From assembly GCA_012729015.1 (NCBI GenBank), contig JAAYDY010000042.1, positions 169,551 to 233,550 of the forward strand: a stretch of 64,000 nucleotides of DNA. The letters are read 5' to 3'. This DNA is from Phycisphaerae bacterium. GTDB taxonomy: Bacteria > Planctomycetota > Phycisphaerae > FEN-1346 > JAACEH01. Positions 50,367-58,635 of the stretch are shown here, in pieces. Numbering within the stretch: position 1 is the first letter of the stretch; each line of letters starts with the position of its first letter. Both the position numbers and the translations under genes were made by a program. The notes beneath the pieces were generated by a model that saw nothing but the letters and a program-made list of their open reading frames with translations, ran no database searches and was not told where the DNA came from.

Positions 50367-51218
50367 ATGGTACGTTTCGTGTCTCTGATGTCCGCAGCAA
50401 TTCTGCTCGGCCTGCCTTGCGTGGCCGTGGCCGACCAAACCGGCGACATCATCAAATGGTCGCAGCTGCCCGATATGTCCGTGCTTGGGTTCGACATCTC
50501 CAGCGAAAAGTTCGTCCCGGGCACGCAGTCCGAATCACGCGTGGCCGACGACTTCATCTGCGACGATCCGCGGCCCGTCACGGACGTCCACTGGTGGGGA
50601 AGCTACTGGCAGGCGCCCTACTCGACGCCCACGTCCAACTACTGGACCGACCCGAGTTGCACGGACGTCGGCATTGTGATGCCGACGAACGTCCTGGGCT
50701 TCAACATCACGTTCTACACGAACGTGCCTATCGCACTGGACCCGTCGACGACCCCGATGCCCTATGCCCATCCGGGCGCGGTCCTGCACTCGGTCAACGT
50801 GCCGATGGCCGCCGTGGTCACCAACCTGCACGGCGTCATTGACCGTACCGGCGACGGCATCATCGGCAACGTCGGCGACGAGGCGGTCTGGCAGTACTAC
50901 GTCGACCTGGAGAAGCTGGATCTGACCTTCCCGCAGGTCGTCGGCACCACCTACTGGCTGAGCATTCAGGCCGTCGTGGACGGGACTCCGATTCAGTGGG
51001 GCTGGCACACGGCCGAGCCGCTCACCAACAACAACGCCGTTCAGTCGGGCCCGGCGATGATCTGGGGGATGATGTACGACCGCGAGTGGGTGCTGCTGGT
51101 GGACCGCGACATGGCGTTCGAGCTCTCCGTCGGCAAGATTCCCGAACCGGTCACGGCCGGACTGCTCGGCCTGGGCCTCGGCGGACTCATCATCGCACGC
51201 CGACGCAAGGCGCACTGA
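50367..51218 (+). CDS. PEP-CTERM protein, paralogue B2
   Basis: 283 residues: signal peptide (about 1-22, ending AVAD), KWSQLPDMSVLGFDISSEKFVP, VADDFICDDPRPVTDVHWW, SYWQAPYSTPTSNYWTDPS, FNITFYTNVPIALDPSTT, HGVIDRTGDGIIGNVGDEA, IQWGWHTAEPLTNNNAVQSG and the C-terminal IPEPVTAGLLGLGLGGLIIA with RRRKAH. It is closest to the gene at 45111 (QAPY-TP, YWTDPS, LTDNNAVQSG-like). AAGGGGG lies 8 nt before the ATG. It is followed by a strong terminator. Function unknown. Confidence 0.87.
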   Translation: MVRFVSLMSAAILLGLPCVAVADQTGDIIKWSQLPDMSVLGFDISSEKFVPGTQSESRVADDFICDDPRPVTDVHWWGSYWQAPYSTPTSNYWTDPSCTDVGIVMPTNVLGFNITFYTNVPIALDPSTTPMPYAHPGAVLHSVNVPMAAVVTNLHGVIDRTGDGIIGNVGDEAVWQYYVDLEKLDLTFPQVVGTTYWLSIQAVVDGTPIQWGWHTAEPLTNNNAVQSGPAMIWGMMYDREWVLLVDRDMAFELSVGKIPEPVTAGLLGLGLGGLIIARRRKAH

Positions 51219-51317
51219 GCGGCGCGCACAAGACGCACTGTTGCCCTCTTGTCGCCCAGGTTGATGCGGGGATAGACCCACAGCCGGACAACGTGCGACG
51301 ACAAGGTCTCTGATCAC

Positions 51318-51360
51318 GGCAGGGACGGCTTCCCGGAGGGGGATGCCGTCCCTGCCCTTT
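51318..51360 (+). terminator. Terminator after paralogue B2
   Basis: GGCAGGGACGGC (51318-51329) pairs perfectly with GCCGTCCCTGCC (51345-51356), followed by CTTTGCTT. Confidence 0.75.
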
Positions 51361-51438
51361 GCTTCGGTTCATCCAACAGTTCCGACCGCAGCACGAGCAC
51401 GCAGCTCACAAGCCACGCCTACGATGAACACAGAACCG

Positions 51439-51532
51439 TAGGGTGGGTCCACCGGACCCACGCGGACTCCGGTGGTGGCCCCTCACCGCCCCTCGCTGTC
51501 GCTCGGGGCACCTCTCCCTGCACGCAGGGAGA
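51439..51532. repeat. Two dispersed palindromic elements
   Basis: 51439-51463 is a CGTAGGGTGGGTCC element with TGGGTCC/GGACCCA arms. 51479-51538 is an inverted relative of the 35994-36214 element (CTCACCGCCCCTCGCTG, then CTCGGGGCACCTC) with a CTCCCTG/CAGGGAG hairpin. They fill part of the 419-bp gap before the GH94 terminator. Confidence 0.75.
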
Positions 51533-51560
51533 GGGGTCGCTCACTCCCCTCGCCTGAGTC

Positions 51561-51612
51561 AAACCAACTCGGGCGGCGGTCCCGTTTCCGGTGACCGCCG
51601 CCCGATGGTTTT
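51561..51612 (-). terminator. Terminator after the GH94 gene, probably bidirectional
   Basis: CGGGCGGCGGTC (51570-51581) pairs with GACCGCCGCCCG (51593-51604), extended by AAACCA (51561-51566) with TGGTTT (51606-51611). It lies 26 bp after the GH94 stop; T-runs exist on both strands. Confidence 0.75.
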
Positions 51613-51637
51613 GCTCTGAGTCAGGCCGAACGCCCAT

Positions 51638-53935
51638 CTACCGAATGGTGCAGACCACCTTGACCTTCTTCTTGCCGAGGCCGCCCTTGGGCACGCTGAT
51701 CAGGTCGCCCTCGATCGCCGTGCCGTCCACCGTAATGCCGGCCTTGGCGCCGCGAAGGACGGTGATGTGGAATTCCGTCCCGCGGAAAGGCCGCACGTAC
51801 GAGCAGCCCTTGCGCCAGTTCGACGGCAGCAGAGGCCGCAGGTGGAACCCTTCGAGCGTGCGGCGGAAGCCGAGCAGCCGGTCCACGCAGTTCAGGAAGT
51901 TCCAGGCGACGGTGCCGGTCCGCCACGGGTCGTCCGACACGTGGTGCTTCATCCGCAGCGCGCTCGGGCCGACGTAGCCGTTGGCCTGGACGTACGGCTC
52001 GCTCTTGTCTTCACTGGGCAGAATCCGCATGAACGTGTCGAACGCCTTGTCGGCGCGGCCGGCCTCGAAATCGGCCGCCACTTTGAACCCGCCGGCGTGG
52101 CAGTAGACGTTGCCGTTGGTGAAGAATCCCGGCGGCGTGCCCGTGAGCTGCCCGATGCCCGGGTTGTAGTTCGTGAACGGCGGCCAGTTGTGCACCGGAC
52201 CGACCGGCGTATCGACGATCGGCTCGATCTTGCGGGCGATCTTGTCGTAGGCCTTGGCGTCGATCACGCCGCTGAGCATCGCCCACGACTGCGGGTTGAT
52301 GAAGTACCGGCCTTCCTTGGCCTTCGACGTGCCGATCCGCAGGCCGTCGTCGTTGATCGAGTAGATGAAGTGATCGCCGTCCCAGCCGTGCTTCATGATG
52401 TTCTTCTTCAGCTCGGCGTACCGCTTCTCGCACTTGGCGGCCAGGGCCTTGTCGCCCTTCCAGCCGGCGATCTTGCCGGTGAGCTTCAGCGTCCGCGCCA
52501 GGGCGAAACTCATCCACACGCCCTCGCCCTTGCCCTTGACGCCGACCTTGTCCATCAGGTCGTTCCAGTCGCCGTAGTGCACCAGGCTCAGGCCGCGCGC
52601 CCCGCGGTCGTTCCACAGGAACTCCATCGCCCGCAGGTTGTGCTCCCAGATGGTGCCCTTGCCCTTGTCGGAGTACTCGACCACGTGGTCGAGAATCGAC
52701 AGGTCGCCCGTCTCGCACAGCAGAGCGTCGGTGGCGTGGCTGATCCACGACGGCGAGTCGGCATAGTGCTTGTCGGCGGCGGCGATGTCCATGCTTGCGA
52801 CGCGGAATGCCCGCGGGCAGAAACCGTCGCTGCGCTGGTTTCGCAGGGCCTTCTTCAGCATCGCCAGGGCCCGCTCGGGGTCGATGATGCTCATGCCCGC
52901 CGAGTCCTGGCACGTGTCGCGGTAGCCCTTGAAATAGAACCGCGCCCAGTCGGCCATCAGGAACAGCTCATGCTTGAGCCACACGGTGAACAGCCGGTTG
53001 AAGTCCTCGTCGGTCGTGCCGAGCTTCAGGCCGCCCAGCCGCTTGACGTTCTGCTTCTTGATGGCGTCCAGTTCGGCATCCATTTTGCGCGAGTCCTGGT
53101 ACGCCCGCTTCATCTGCCTGGCTTCCTTCTCGTCGAGGACGACGCCCACGACGAAGTTGACGCGCTTGGCGGCCTTGGCCTTCAGCTTCATGTCGTGCTG
53201 GCAGGCGCCGACCAGGTACTCGGCGCTGGCCACGCTGTTGCCCAGGCGGCCTTCCTCGATCCGTTCCGGGCGGGCGTAGTTCTTGTACTTGCCGAGGAAG
53301 TAGTCCTTCGACACGTCCCAGCGGCTGAGCTTCACGTCGCTGTACATGAACGCCCGGTACTTCTTGTCCACGACCGTGTGCGTGCGGTTGCGGAAGAACA
53401 GGTAGTTCTCCTTCGCCACGTAGAAGGCGTCCAGGCCGCCGACGTAGCCGTAGGGCATATTCACGCCGTCGAGCATGATGTTGGCCACTGTGAACAGCGA
53501 GATGTTCCGCTGCTTCTTCGATTCGTTGGTGACCGTGACCGACCAGCACTCGCCCATGTGCTTGCGCGGCACGAAGAGGCGGAACTCGACGCGGATGCCG
53601 TTCTTCAGTGTATTGAGGACCGTGTAGCCCAACCCGTGGCGGCACTCGAACTCGTCGTGTTTGGTGAAGCACGGCATGAAGCCCGCGCTCCAGAACTCGC
53701 CCGTGTCGTTGTCGCGGACATAGATCCATCGCGGGTCTTCGCGCATGTCCTGCTTGCCGAACAGGTTTGTCACGACACCGGCCTCGTCCTGGTAGAGCGA
53801 GCAGCCGTTCATGCTCTGCCCGGCGCAGGCGAGGTACGTCGGATTCCAGAAGAAGTTGAACCAGTCGCGCGGCGTGTGCGGCGTGGTGACGACATATTCG
53901 AGCCCGTCCTCGCTGTAATGGCCGTACTTACCCAT
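51638..53935 (-). CDS. GH94 family disaccharide phosphorylase (cellobiose/chitobiose type)
   Basis: Cytoplasmic 765-residue enzyme expected to split a beta-linked disaccharide with phosphate, giving a sugar 1-phosphate. It has the N-terminal beta-sandwich (YVVTTPHTPRDWFNFFWNP), GMYRDxxQD-type substrate motif as FKGYRDTCQDSAGMS (about 340-355), HYGDWNDLMDKVG near residue 455 with the catalytic Asp, and the C-terminal GTVAWNFLNCVDRLLG. No signal peptide. The exact substrate cannot be read from sequence. It has its own promoter and lies 286 bp downstream of the ABC importer genes on the same strand, suggesting uptake followed by phosphorolysis. Confidence 0.93.
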   Translation of the reverse strand: MGKYGHYSEDGLEYVVTTPHTPRDWFNFFWNPTYLACAGQSMNGCSLYQDEAGVVTNLFGKQDMREDPRWIYVRDNDTGEFWSAGFMPCFTKHDEFECRHGLGYTVLNTLKNGIRVEFRLFVPRKHMGECWSVTVTNESKKQRNISLFTVANIMLDGVNMPYGYVGGLDAFYVAKENYLFFRNRTHTVVDKKYRAFMYSDVKLSRWDVSKDYFLGKYKNYARPERIEEGRLGNSVASAEYLVGACQHDMKLKAKAAKRVNFVVGVVLDEKEARQMKRAYQDSRKMDAELDAIKKQNVKRLGGLKLGTTDEDFNRLFTVWLKHELFLMADWARFYFKGYRDTCQDSAGMSIIDPERALAMLKKALRNQRSDGFCPRAFRVASMDIAAADKHYADSPSWISHATDALLCETGDLSILDHVVEYSDKGKGTIWEHNLRAMEFLWNDRGARGLSLVHYGDWNDLMDKVGVKGKGEGVWMSFALARTLKLTGKIAGWKGDKALAAKCEKRYAELKKNIMKHGWDGDHFIYSINDDGLRIGTSKAKEGRYFINPQSWAMLSGVIDAKAYDKIARKIEPIVDTPVGPVHNWPPFTNYNPGIGQLTGTPPGFFTNGNVYCHAGGFKVAADFEAGRADKAFDTFMRILPSEDKSEPYVQANGYVGPSALRMKHHVSDDPWRTGTVAWNFLNCVDRLLGFRRTLEGFHLRPLLPSNWRKGCSYVRPFRGTEFHITVLRGAKAGITVDGTAIEGDLISVPKGGLGKKKVKVVCTIR

Positions 53936-54018
53936 TGAGTCTCTCCTGATTAACCGTATGTGCCAGAGAATGCGACCCGTCCATCACCGCCGGAGCCCGA
54001 GCCGCCTGCAAGCCGCCC

Positions 54019-54047
54019 CTTGTACTGTGGGACGCGACGCTTGTCAA
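54019..54047 (-). promoter_or_regulatory. Promoter of the GH94 gene
   Basis: On the minus strand, TTGACA (54047-54042), exactly 17 bp, then TACAAG (54024-54019). The leader to the ATG at 53935 is about 75 nt. Confidence 0.55.
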
Positions 54048-54114
54048 TAGCATCGCCGAAAAGTGCAAGCGGCAACGCGGATCGTTCACATCCCCCAGTG
54101 CCGGACGCCAGCGC

Positions 54115-54180
54115 GTAGGGTGGCGGCTTGACGCAGTTCCCGAACACCGTCGAGGGACAGCCACGCGGAGGGGCAAGCCA
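54115..54180. repeat. Diverged CGTAGGGTGG element
   Basis: Starts GCGTAGGGTGGCGGC and ends CAGCCACGCGGAGGGGCAAG. The same frame of flanks (GCGTAGGGTGGC, then GCCACGCGGA and GCAAG) occurs at 63939-63975, where the middle is a perfect 8-bp hairpin. Confidence 0.65.
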
Positions 54181-54221
54181 TTTGCCATGCCGGACAGGCA
54201 GGCAGGACGCCTATGGCATCC

Positions 54222-57200
54222 TCAGGCCTTGATGGCCCCGGACTGCATACCGCGGATGAAGAGGTTCATCATGAAGAAGAACAGGATGATCAGCGGGATG
54301 CTGGCCGTGAAGGCGCCGGCCATCTGGAGGCCGTAATCGCTCAGGTTCTGCCCTTCCAGCAGCGCCAGGCCGGCCGTCACCGTCATGAACTTCTGCTCGC
54401 GGATGACGACCCACGGCCAGATGAAGTTGTTCCACTGGCTGAGCAGGGCGAAGATGGCCAACGTGCCCATGATCGGCTTCGACAGCGGCACGGCAATGTG
54501 CCAGTAGGTCTGCCAGTTGCTCGCGCCGTCGATGCGGGCCGCGTCGAAGAGGTCCTTGGCCAGCGTCTCCAGATTGTTGCGCATAACGTAGACGTTCATC
54601 ACCTGGCCGCCGGCCACCGCCGGCAACACCAGCACGAGGATCGCGTTGATCCGCCCCAACAGGTTGAGCGGCTGATTGAGCAGGCCGAACCACTTCACGG
54701 TCACGTATAGCGGAATGAGGTTCAGCACGCCGGGAATCATCAGCAGGATGATGATCATGCCGTAGAAGACGGCCTTGCCCGGGAAGTGAAACCGCGCGAA
54801 GACGAAGGCCGAGAGGCTGGCCAGGAAGATGCCCAGGCCCATGCTCGACACGGCGACAATCACCGTGTTCAGGAGGTAGTCCTTGACGTACTGCCAGGCC
54901 TCGCGGTAGTTGTCCACGTCGAACCGGCGAGGCGTGAAGTAGCGCGCCACCAGACGATCCTTCATCGAGAGGCCGTCGCCGACCCGTGTCTTGAGCCGCC
55001 CCTCGGCATCCGTGGCGACGACGTTGGCCCGAACGGGCAGCGCCAGGGCGTGGGCGAACGACACGGTGAGCCGGTCGCCGTCCATGGACGCGCGGGTCTG
55101 GACGGCCCAGTTGGCTTCGGCCTCGTGCGACGGTTCGGCGCGGAGCCGCGCCAGCACGTCGCCGGCCTCCACGACAACGCGCCGCTCGCCGGCCGAGAGG
55201 ATCTCCCCTTCCCCGCTGAGCGGCAGGAACCCCTCGGCCGCCAGCACGCGCTCCAGCCACGCCACGGCCTGATCGTAATCGCGCCGGGCCGCGTCCAGGG
55301 CCGACCGTGCCGCCGCATCGTCCGCGTGCGCCGCCTCGACCGCGCGGAGCTGCTTCGCCGCGTCCTGAAGGGCGTTCTGCACCCGCGACAGCGCGTCCTC
55401 TTCGTACCACATCCGCAAGGGCCTGCCGCCAAGGGTCCATTGCTGATTCACGTAGTCGAGCGTCGCCCGACGCCGCGCGCGCACCTCGAACATCGCATCG
55501 GGCGGAACCGCGGCCTTCCGTGCCGACGCCAGCGCCCGTCGCGCATCGACCAGCAGCGCCTCCACCCGCGCCGCCTCCGCCGCGTCGCCGGTCCAGTGCG
55601 CATCGTCCAGACACCCTTCCAGTTCGACGACGCGCCGCGCCGCCTCCGCCAGCCGGTCCGTCACCTCTTCGTCAGGTCCCAATGCGTCCTGCACCGTCCA
55701 CGGCCCGTCGCCCTCCATCGACGGTACGTCGGCCTTGACGATCTCCAGCGGCTCGTACTCGTCCAACGGGTACTCCCACTGCCCTTCGCTCCATTCGGAG
55801 CCGCTCATGCGGACGATCAGCGTGTCGTCCTCGATGGCGACCCCGATCGAGGGCATCCGCAATTCACCGAGAACGGTGCCACCCGTCCAGACGTCGCCGG
55901 CCTCGCGTCGCGGCAACGGCGGCTGCGCGTCGTCGAATCCAGGCGGCACACTCACGACCGCCCCCTCGGCCGCCGTCACCCACTGAAGACGCCGGCGGTC
56001 CGGATGCACCCGCGCAGCCTTCACCACGCGGCGGCGGTTGACGTAGTACTGCGCGATCACGTCGCCCGGATCGGCCAGAATCGGCCGACGGCCGGCCGCG
56101 GACGGCGATCCGAGCTGCACGCCCTCGGCCAGACGGACGCCGAACGGCACGGCTCGGTCCACGTAGGTACTGTAGGTCCATCGCCCGTTGCCGGGCGGAA
56201 TGTGCCAACTGCCGTCGGCGCGCACCACGGCGAGGCCGACCACCAGACTGTTGTCGCCCAGTTCCGCAACCACTTTGGGCATGGTCGCCCGGGCCACCGG
56301 CTCGCCTGCGGCCACCGCCCTGGCCTGCCCGTCGGTCGGTGGCCCCATGCCGGGAAGCAGTTCGAAGCCCGGCGGCAGGTATCCGGCCAACGGCGTCCCG
56401 TCGGGCATGAGCCACGCGCCGCCGACGGCCCGAAGCGTCATGGCATCCGCCGCGACCATCTCGGCCAGCGGCGCGCCGGCAGGCGGCGGCGTGCGGGACA
56501 CGGTCTCCGCGTCGATCAGCGGCCGAATCGTCAGCGGCCGGCGGCGTCGGGCCTCGTACTGCCACTCGGTGCGCACCGTAGCCCGGCCCGGGACTCGTGT
56601 CACGGTGGCGGGCCGGTCGCACAGCAGGACGGCCACGGCCTCGCCCTGATCGACCTTGAACGCTTCGCCCGCGGCCACTTGCTCGACGATCGTTTCGGCC
56701 GCGGCCCTGCCCTCGGCCTCGTGCTGCGTGTAGTAATCCCGGATACGATCGGACGTCCGCCGTATCAGCAGCCGCAGACGTTCGAGCTTCTTCGCAGCGG
56801 CCGCCAGATCGTCGCCGACCGGGACCATCCGCTGCGCGGCCTCGCGGCCGTGCTCCTCGGCCCGCCGCATCGCACGGCTGGCGAGGTCCAGGCAGCGTTC
56901 GGCCTGAAGGAATCGGACAACCGCATCGCGTTGCCGCTCGCGGCGAGACACCTCGTCGGTCGCGCGCGGCGCCAGGTCCGCCGACCGCAGCGCGGCCTGT
57001 GCGTGAACGAGCCCCGCGTCCACGATGCGCAGTTCGCCCAGGGCCAGCGACCGGCGGTGCAGGCCCGGCAGCAGCGACGTGAAACCTTCGGGAGCGGCAA
57101 ACGGCTGCCCACGAACCAGGTACCCGTCGGGGGCCGACTCCACGGCGTACACGTCGGCCGCGCGGTACCAGGCCACAGTGGATGCCGCGCCGTCGGACCC

Positions 57201-57548
57201 GGGGGCGACACGCCAACTCATCTGCGAGCCGTCAACGCCCGGCAGGTCCAGGTAGAACCGACGATCCACCGGAACGGTGATCTTCCGGGCCGCAGCGCCG
57301 ACAGCCTGAATCTCCAGCGTCGCCGGCTCAATCTCCAGCATTCCCGCTCTCGGAGCCTCCAGCTCTTCAGGCACCGGAAGCTCCCGCGGAAACCAGGGAA
57401 ACCGCTCCAGCTGGGCCGGCGTCATGAAGCTGATCGAGATCATCATGTACATCGGAAACAGAATGAACGCGCCGATCACCAGCAGGAAGGTGACCTTCGG
57501 GAATTCGTCGAGAACATAGCGAATCACTTTGCCCATATACGCTGGCAT
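54222..57548 (-). CDS. MalG-type sugar ABC permease with about 800-residue loop insertion
   Basis: 1108 residues; ordinary MalG-type permeases have about 280. Residues 18-40 are the first membrane helix (FLLVIGAFILFPMYMMISIS), then F-M-T-P as usual. The family segment that should follow within about 40 residues, FTPRRFDVDNYREAW, appears only near 870-885. The last 230 residues are a normal permease end with five helices and the ATPase-contact EAA motif FDAARIDGASNWQTYWHI near 1000. The insertion, predicted outside the membrane, alternates beta-rich parts with two coiled-coil regions (about 199-275 and 633-773). ATG at 57548 or 57536. Follows the TPR lipoprotein by 50 bp. Confidence 0.88.
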   Translation of the reverse strand: MPAYMGKVIRYVLDEFPKVTFLLVIGAFILFPMYMMISISFMTPAQLERFPWFPRELPVPEELEAPRAGMLEIEPATLEIQAVGAAARKITVPVDRRFYLDLPGVDGSQMSWRVAPGSDGAASTVAWYRAADVYAVESAPDGYLVRGQPFAAPEGFTSLLPGLHRRSLALGELRIVDAGLVHAQAALRSADLAPRATDEVSRRERQRDAVVRFLQAERCLDLASRAMRRAEEHGREAAQRMVPVGDDLAAAAKKLERLRLLIRRTSDRIRDYYTQHEAEGRAAAETIVEQVAAGEAFKVDQGEAVAVLLCDRPATVTRVPGRATVRTEWQYEARRRRPLTIRPLIDAETVSRTPPPAGAPLAEMVAADAMTLRAVGGAWLMPDGTPLAGYLPPGFELLPGMGPPTDGQARAVAAGEPVARATMPKVVAELGDNSLVVGLAVVRADGSWHIPPGNGRWTYSTYVDRAVPFGVRLAEGVQLGSPSAAGRRPILADPGDVIAQYYVNRRRVVKAARVHPDRRRLQWVTAAEGAVVSVPPGFDDAQPPLPRREAGDVWTGGTVLGELRMPSIGVAIEDDTLIVRMSGSEWSEGQWEYPLDEYEPLEIVKADVPSMEGDGPWTVQDALGPDEEVTDRLAEAARRVVELEGCLDDAHWTGDAAEAARVEALLVDARRALASARKAAVPPDAMFEVRARRRATLDYVNQQWTLGGRPLRMWYEEDALSRVQNALQDAAKQLRAVEAAHADDAAARSALDAARRDYDQAVAWLERVLAAEGFLPLSGEGEILSAGERRVVVEAGDVLARLRAEPSHEAEANWAVQTRASMDGDRLTVSFAHALALPVRANVVATDAEGRLKTRVGDGLSMKDRLVARYFTPRRFDVDNYREAWQYVKDYLLNTVIVAVSSMGLGIFLASLSAFVFARFHFPGKAVFYGMIIILLMIPGVLNLIPLYVTVKWFGLLNQPLNLLGRINAILVLVLPAVAGGQVMNVYVMRNNLETLAKDLFDAARIDGASNWQTYWHIAVPLSKPIMGTLAIFALLSQWNNFIWPWVVIREQKFMTVTAGLALLEGQNLSDYGLQMAGAFTASIPLIILFFFMMNLFIRGMQSGAIKA

Positions 57549-57598
57549 TCCTGTCGCCACGCCCCACGGCGACGACCGCCGTGGGGGGAAGACCTTGC

Positions 57599-58612
57599 CT
57601 ACCGGCCGGTCGCGCCGCTCTCGGCCGCGCGACGGTCGATCTCCTCGATCTTGGCCTTCACGCGGCCGAACCACGGACTGTCGCTCCAGCGGTCGGCCAT
57701 GCCGCGAAGCACACGTTTGCCCTCCTCGGGCCGCCCCAGCTTCTCGGCCAGGAGCGTCCCGAGGCGGAACGTCACGAACTGAAACTTGGTGAACCGCACC
57801 TGGTCGAAGAACACCGGCCCGGTCAGCCGGCGGTAGCACTCCGCCGCCTGGCCGTAAAGGACTGCCGCCTCGTGGCCCTCGGCCTTGGCGGCCAGGTGCA
57901 GATCCAGGATTGTCGCCTTGTTGTAGATCGCCTGCTCGACGGCCAGACGCGTCATCAGAGGCGCCGCCGCCACGGCCTCGTCGGTGGGGCCGAACTGCTC
58001 GATGAGGGCGGTATAGGTGTCCACGGCCTCCTGGAGCTTCGGCCCGCCGGGATTCTCCGGACCGCGAAGATCGAACTCGTAGCAATGCCCGATACGGAGC
58101 CACGCCTCGGGCACGAGGTCGTGCTCGGGATAGTCGGCAATGAATCGGCGGTACAGGGCGATGGCCTCGGCCATGGCGGGCCGGTCCACGTCCGACTCCT
58201 TGGCCACCGCCAGCAGGAACAGCGCCATGGCCGCACGGTCGTCGTCCGGATACGCTCGACGGAACTCCTCCAGGGCCCGCGTCGCCGCGGCGTAGTCGGC
58301 CTTGCCCTGGAAATGGTCGGCCGACATCAGCTTGACGATGCGAAGCCACTGGACCTTGCGGACGAGTTGTTCCCGCTCTTGGGCCCGCTCCCCCACGGCG
58401 TCAAGGTACTTCTCGTAATACTCCAGGGCCCCCAGCGGCGCGTTTTCGCGCTGCTCCTGGTAGTAGGCCCCTTCGCGCTCGCTGTGGCGCCCATCCTCGA
58501 GCCAGTCCTCCGGCGTCCCCTCGTCGGCGGCATCGCGCGCACAGCCTGCGGCCATCGCGACTGCGAACAGTCCCGCGGCAAGCATCGCGACGATGTGCCT
58601 CAGTGCCGACAT
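57599..58612 (-). CDS. TPR lipoprotein within the ABC importer operon
   Basis: 337 residues with a lipoprotein signal (LLAAGLFAVAMAAGC, Cys at about 24), then an acidic stretch and at least three TPR-like helical pairs (about 60-80, 98-130, 140-175 and 250-310), for example ATRALEEFRRAYPDDDRAAMALFLLA and AIALYRRFIADYPEHDLVPEAW in two parts. The pattern recalls BamD/YbgF-like outer-membrane lipoproteins. It lies between the two permease genes, 23 bp after the first and 50 bp before the second, so it is most likely made with them. It may contact the long permease loop; that is inference. Confidence 0.82.
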   Translation of the reverse strand: MSALRHIVAMLAAGLFAVAMAAGCARDAADEGTPEDWLEDGRHSEREGAYYQEQRENAPLGALEYYEKYLDAVGERAQEREQLVRKVQWLRIVKLMSADHFQGKADYAAATRALEEFRRAYPDDDRAAMALFLLAVAKESDVDRPAMAEAIALYRRFIADYPEHDLVPEAWLRIGHCYEFDLRGPENPGGPKLQEAVDTYTALIEQFGPTDEAVAAAPLMTRLAVEQAIYNKATILDLHLAAKAEGHEAAVLYGQAAECYRRLTGPVFFDQVRFTKFQFVTFRLGTLLAEKLGRPEEGKRVLRGMADRWSDSPWFGRVKAKIEEIDRRAAESGATGR

Positions 58613-58635
58613 CCTGTGCGCGCAGCCTCCCCTGC

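Noticed and set aside
57549..58349. Much longer N-terminus of the MalG-type permease
   Set aside because: The in-frame upstream part overlaps the TPR lipoprotein gene in another phase and has no protein-like character; the helix-1 start is at 57548 or 57536.
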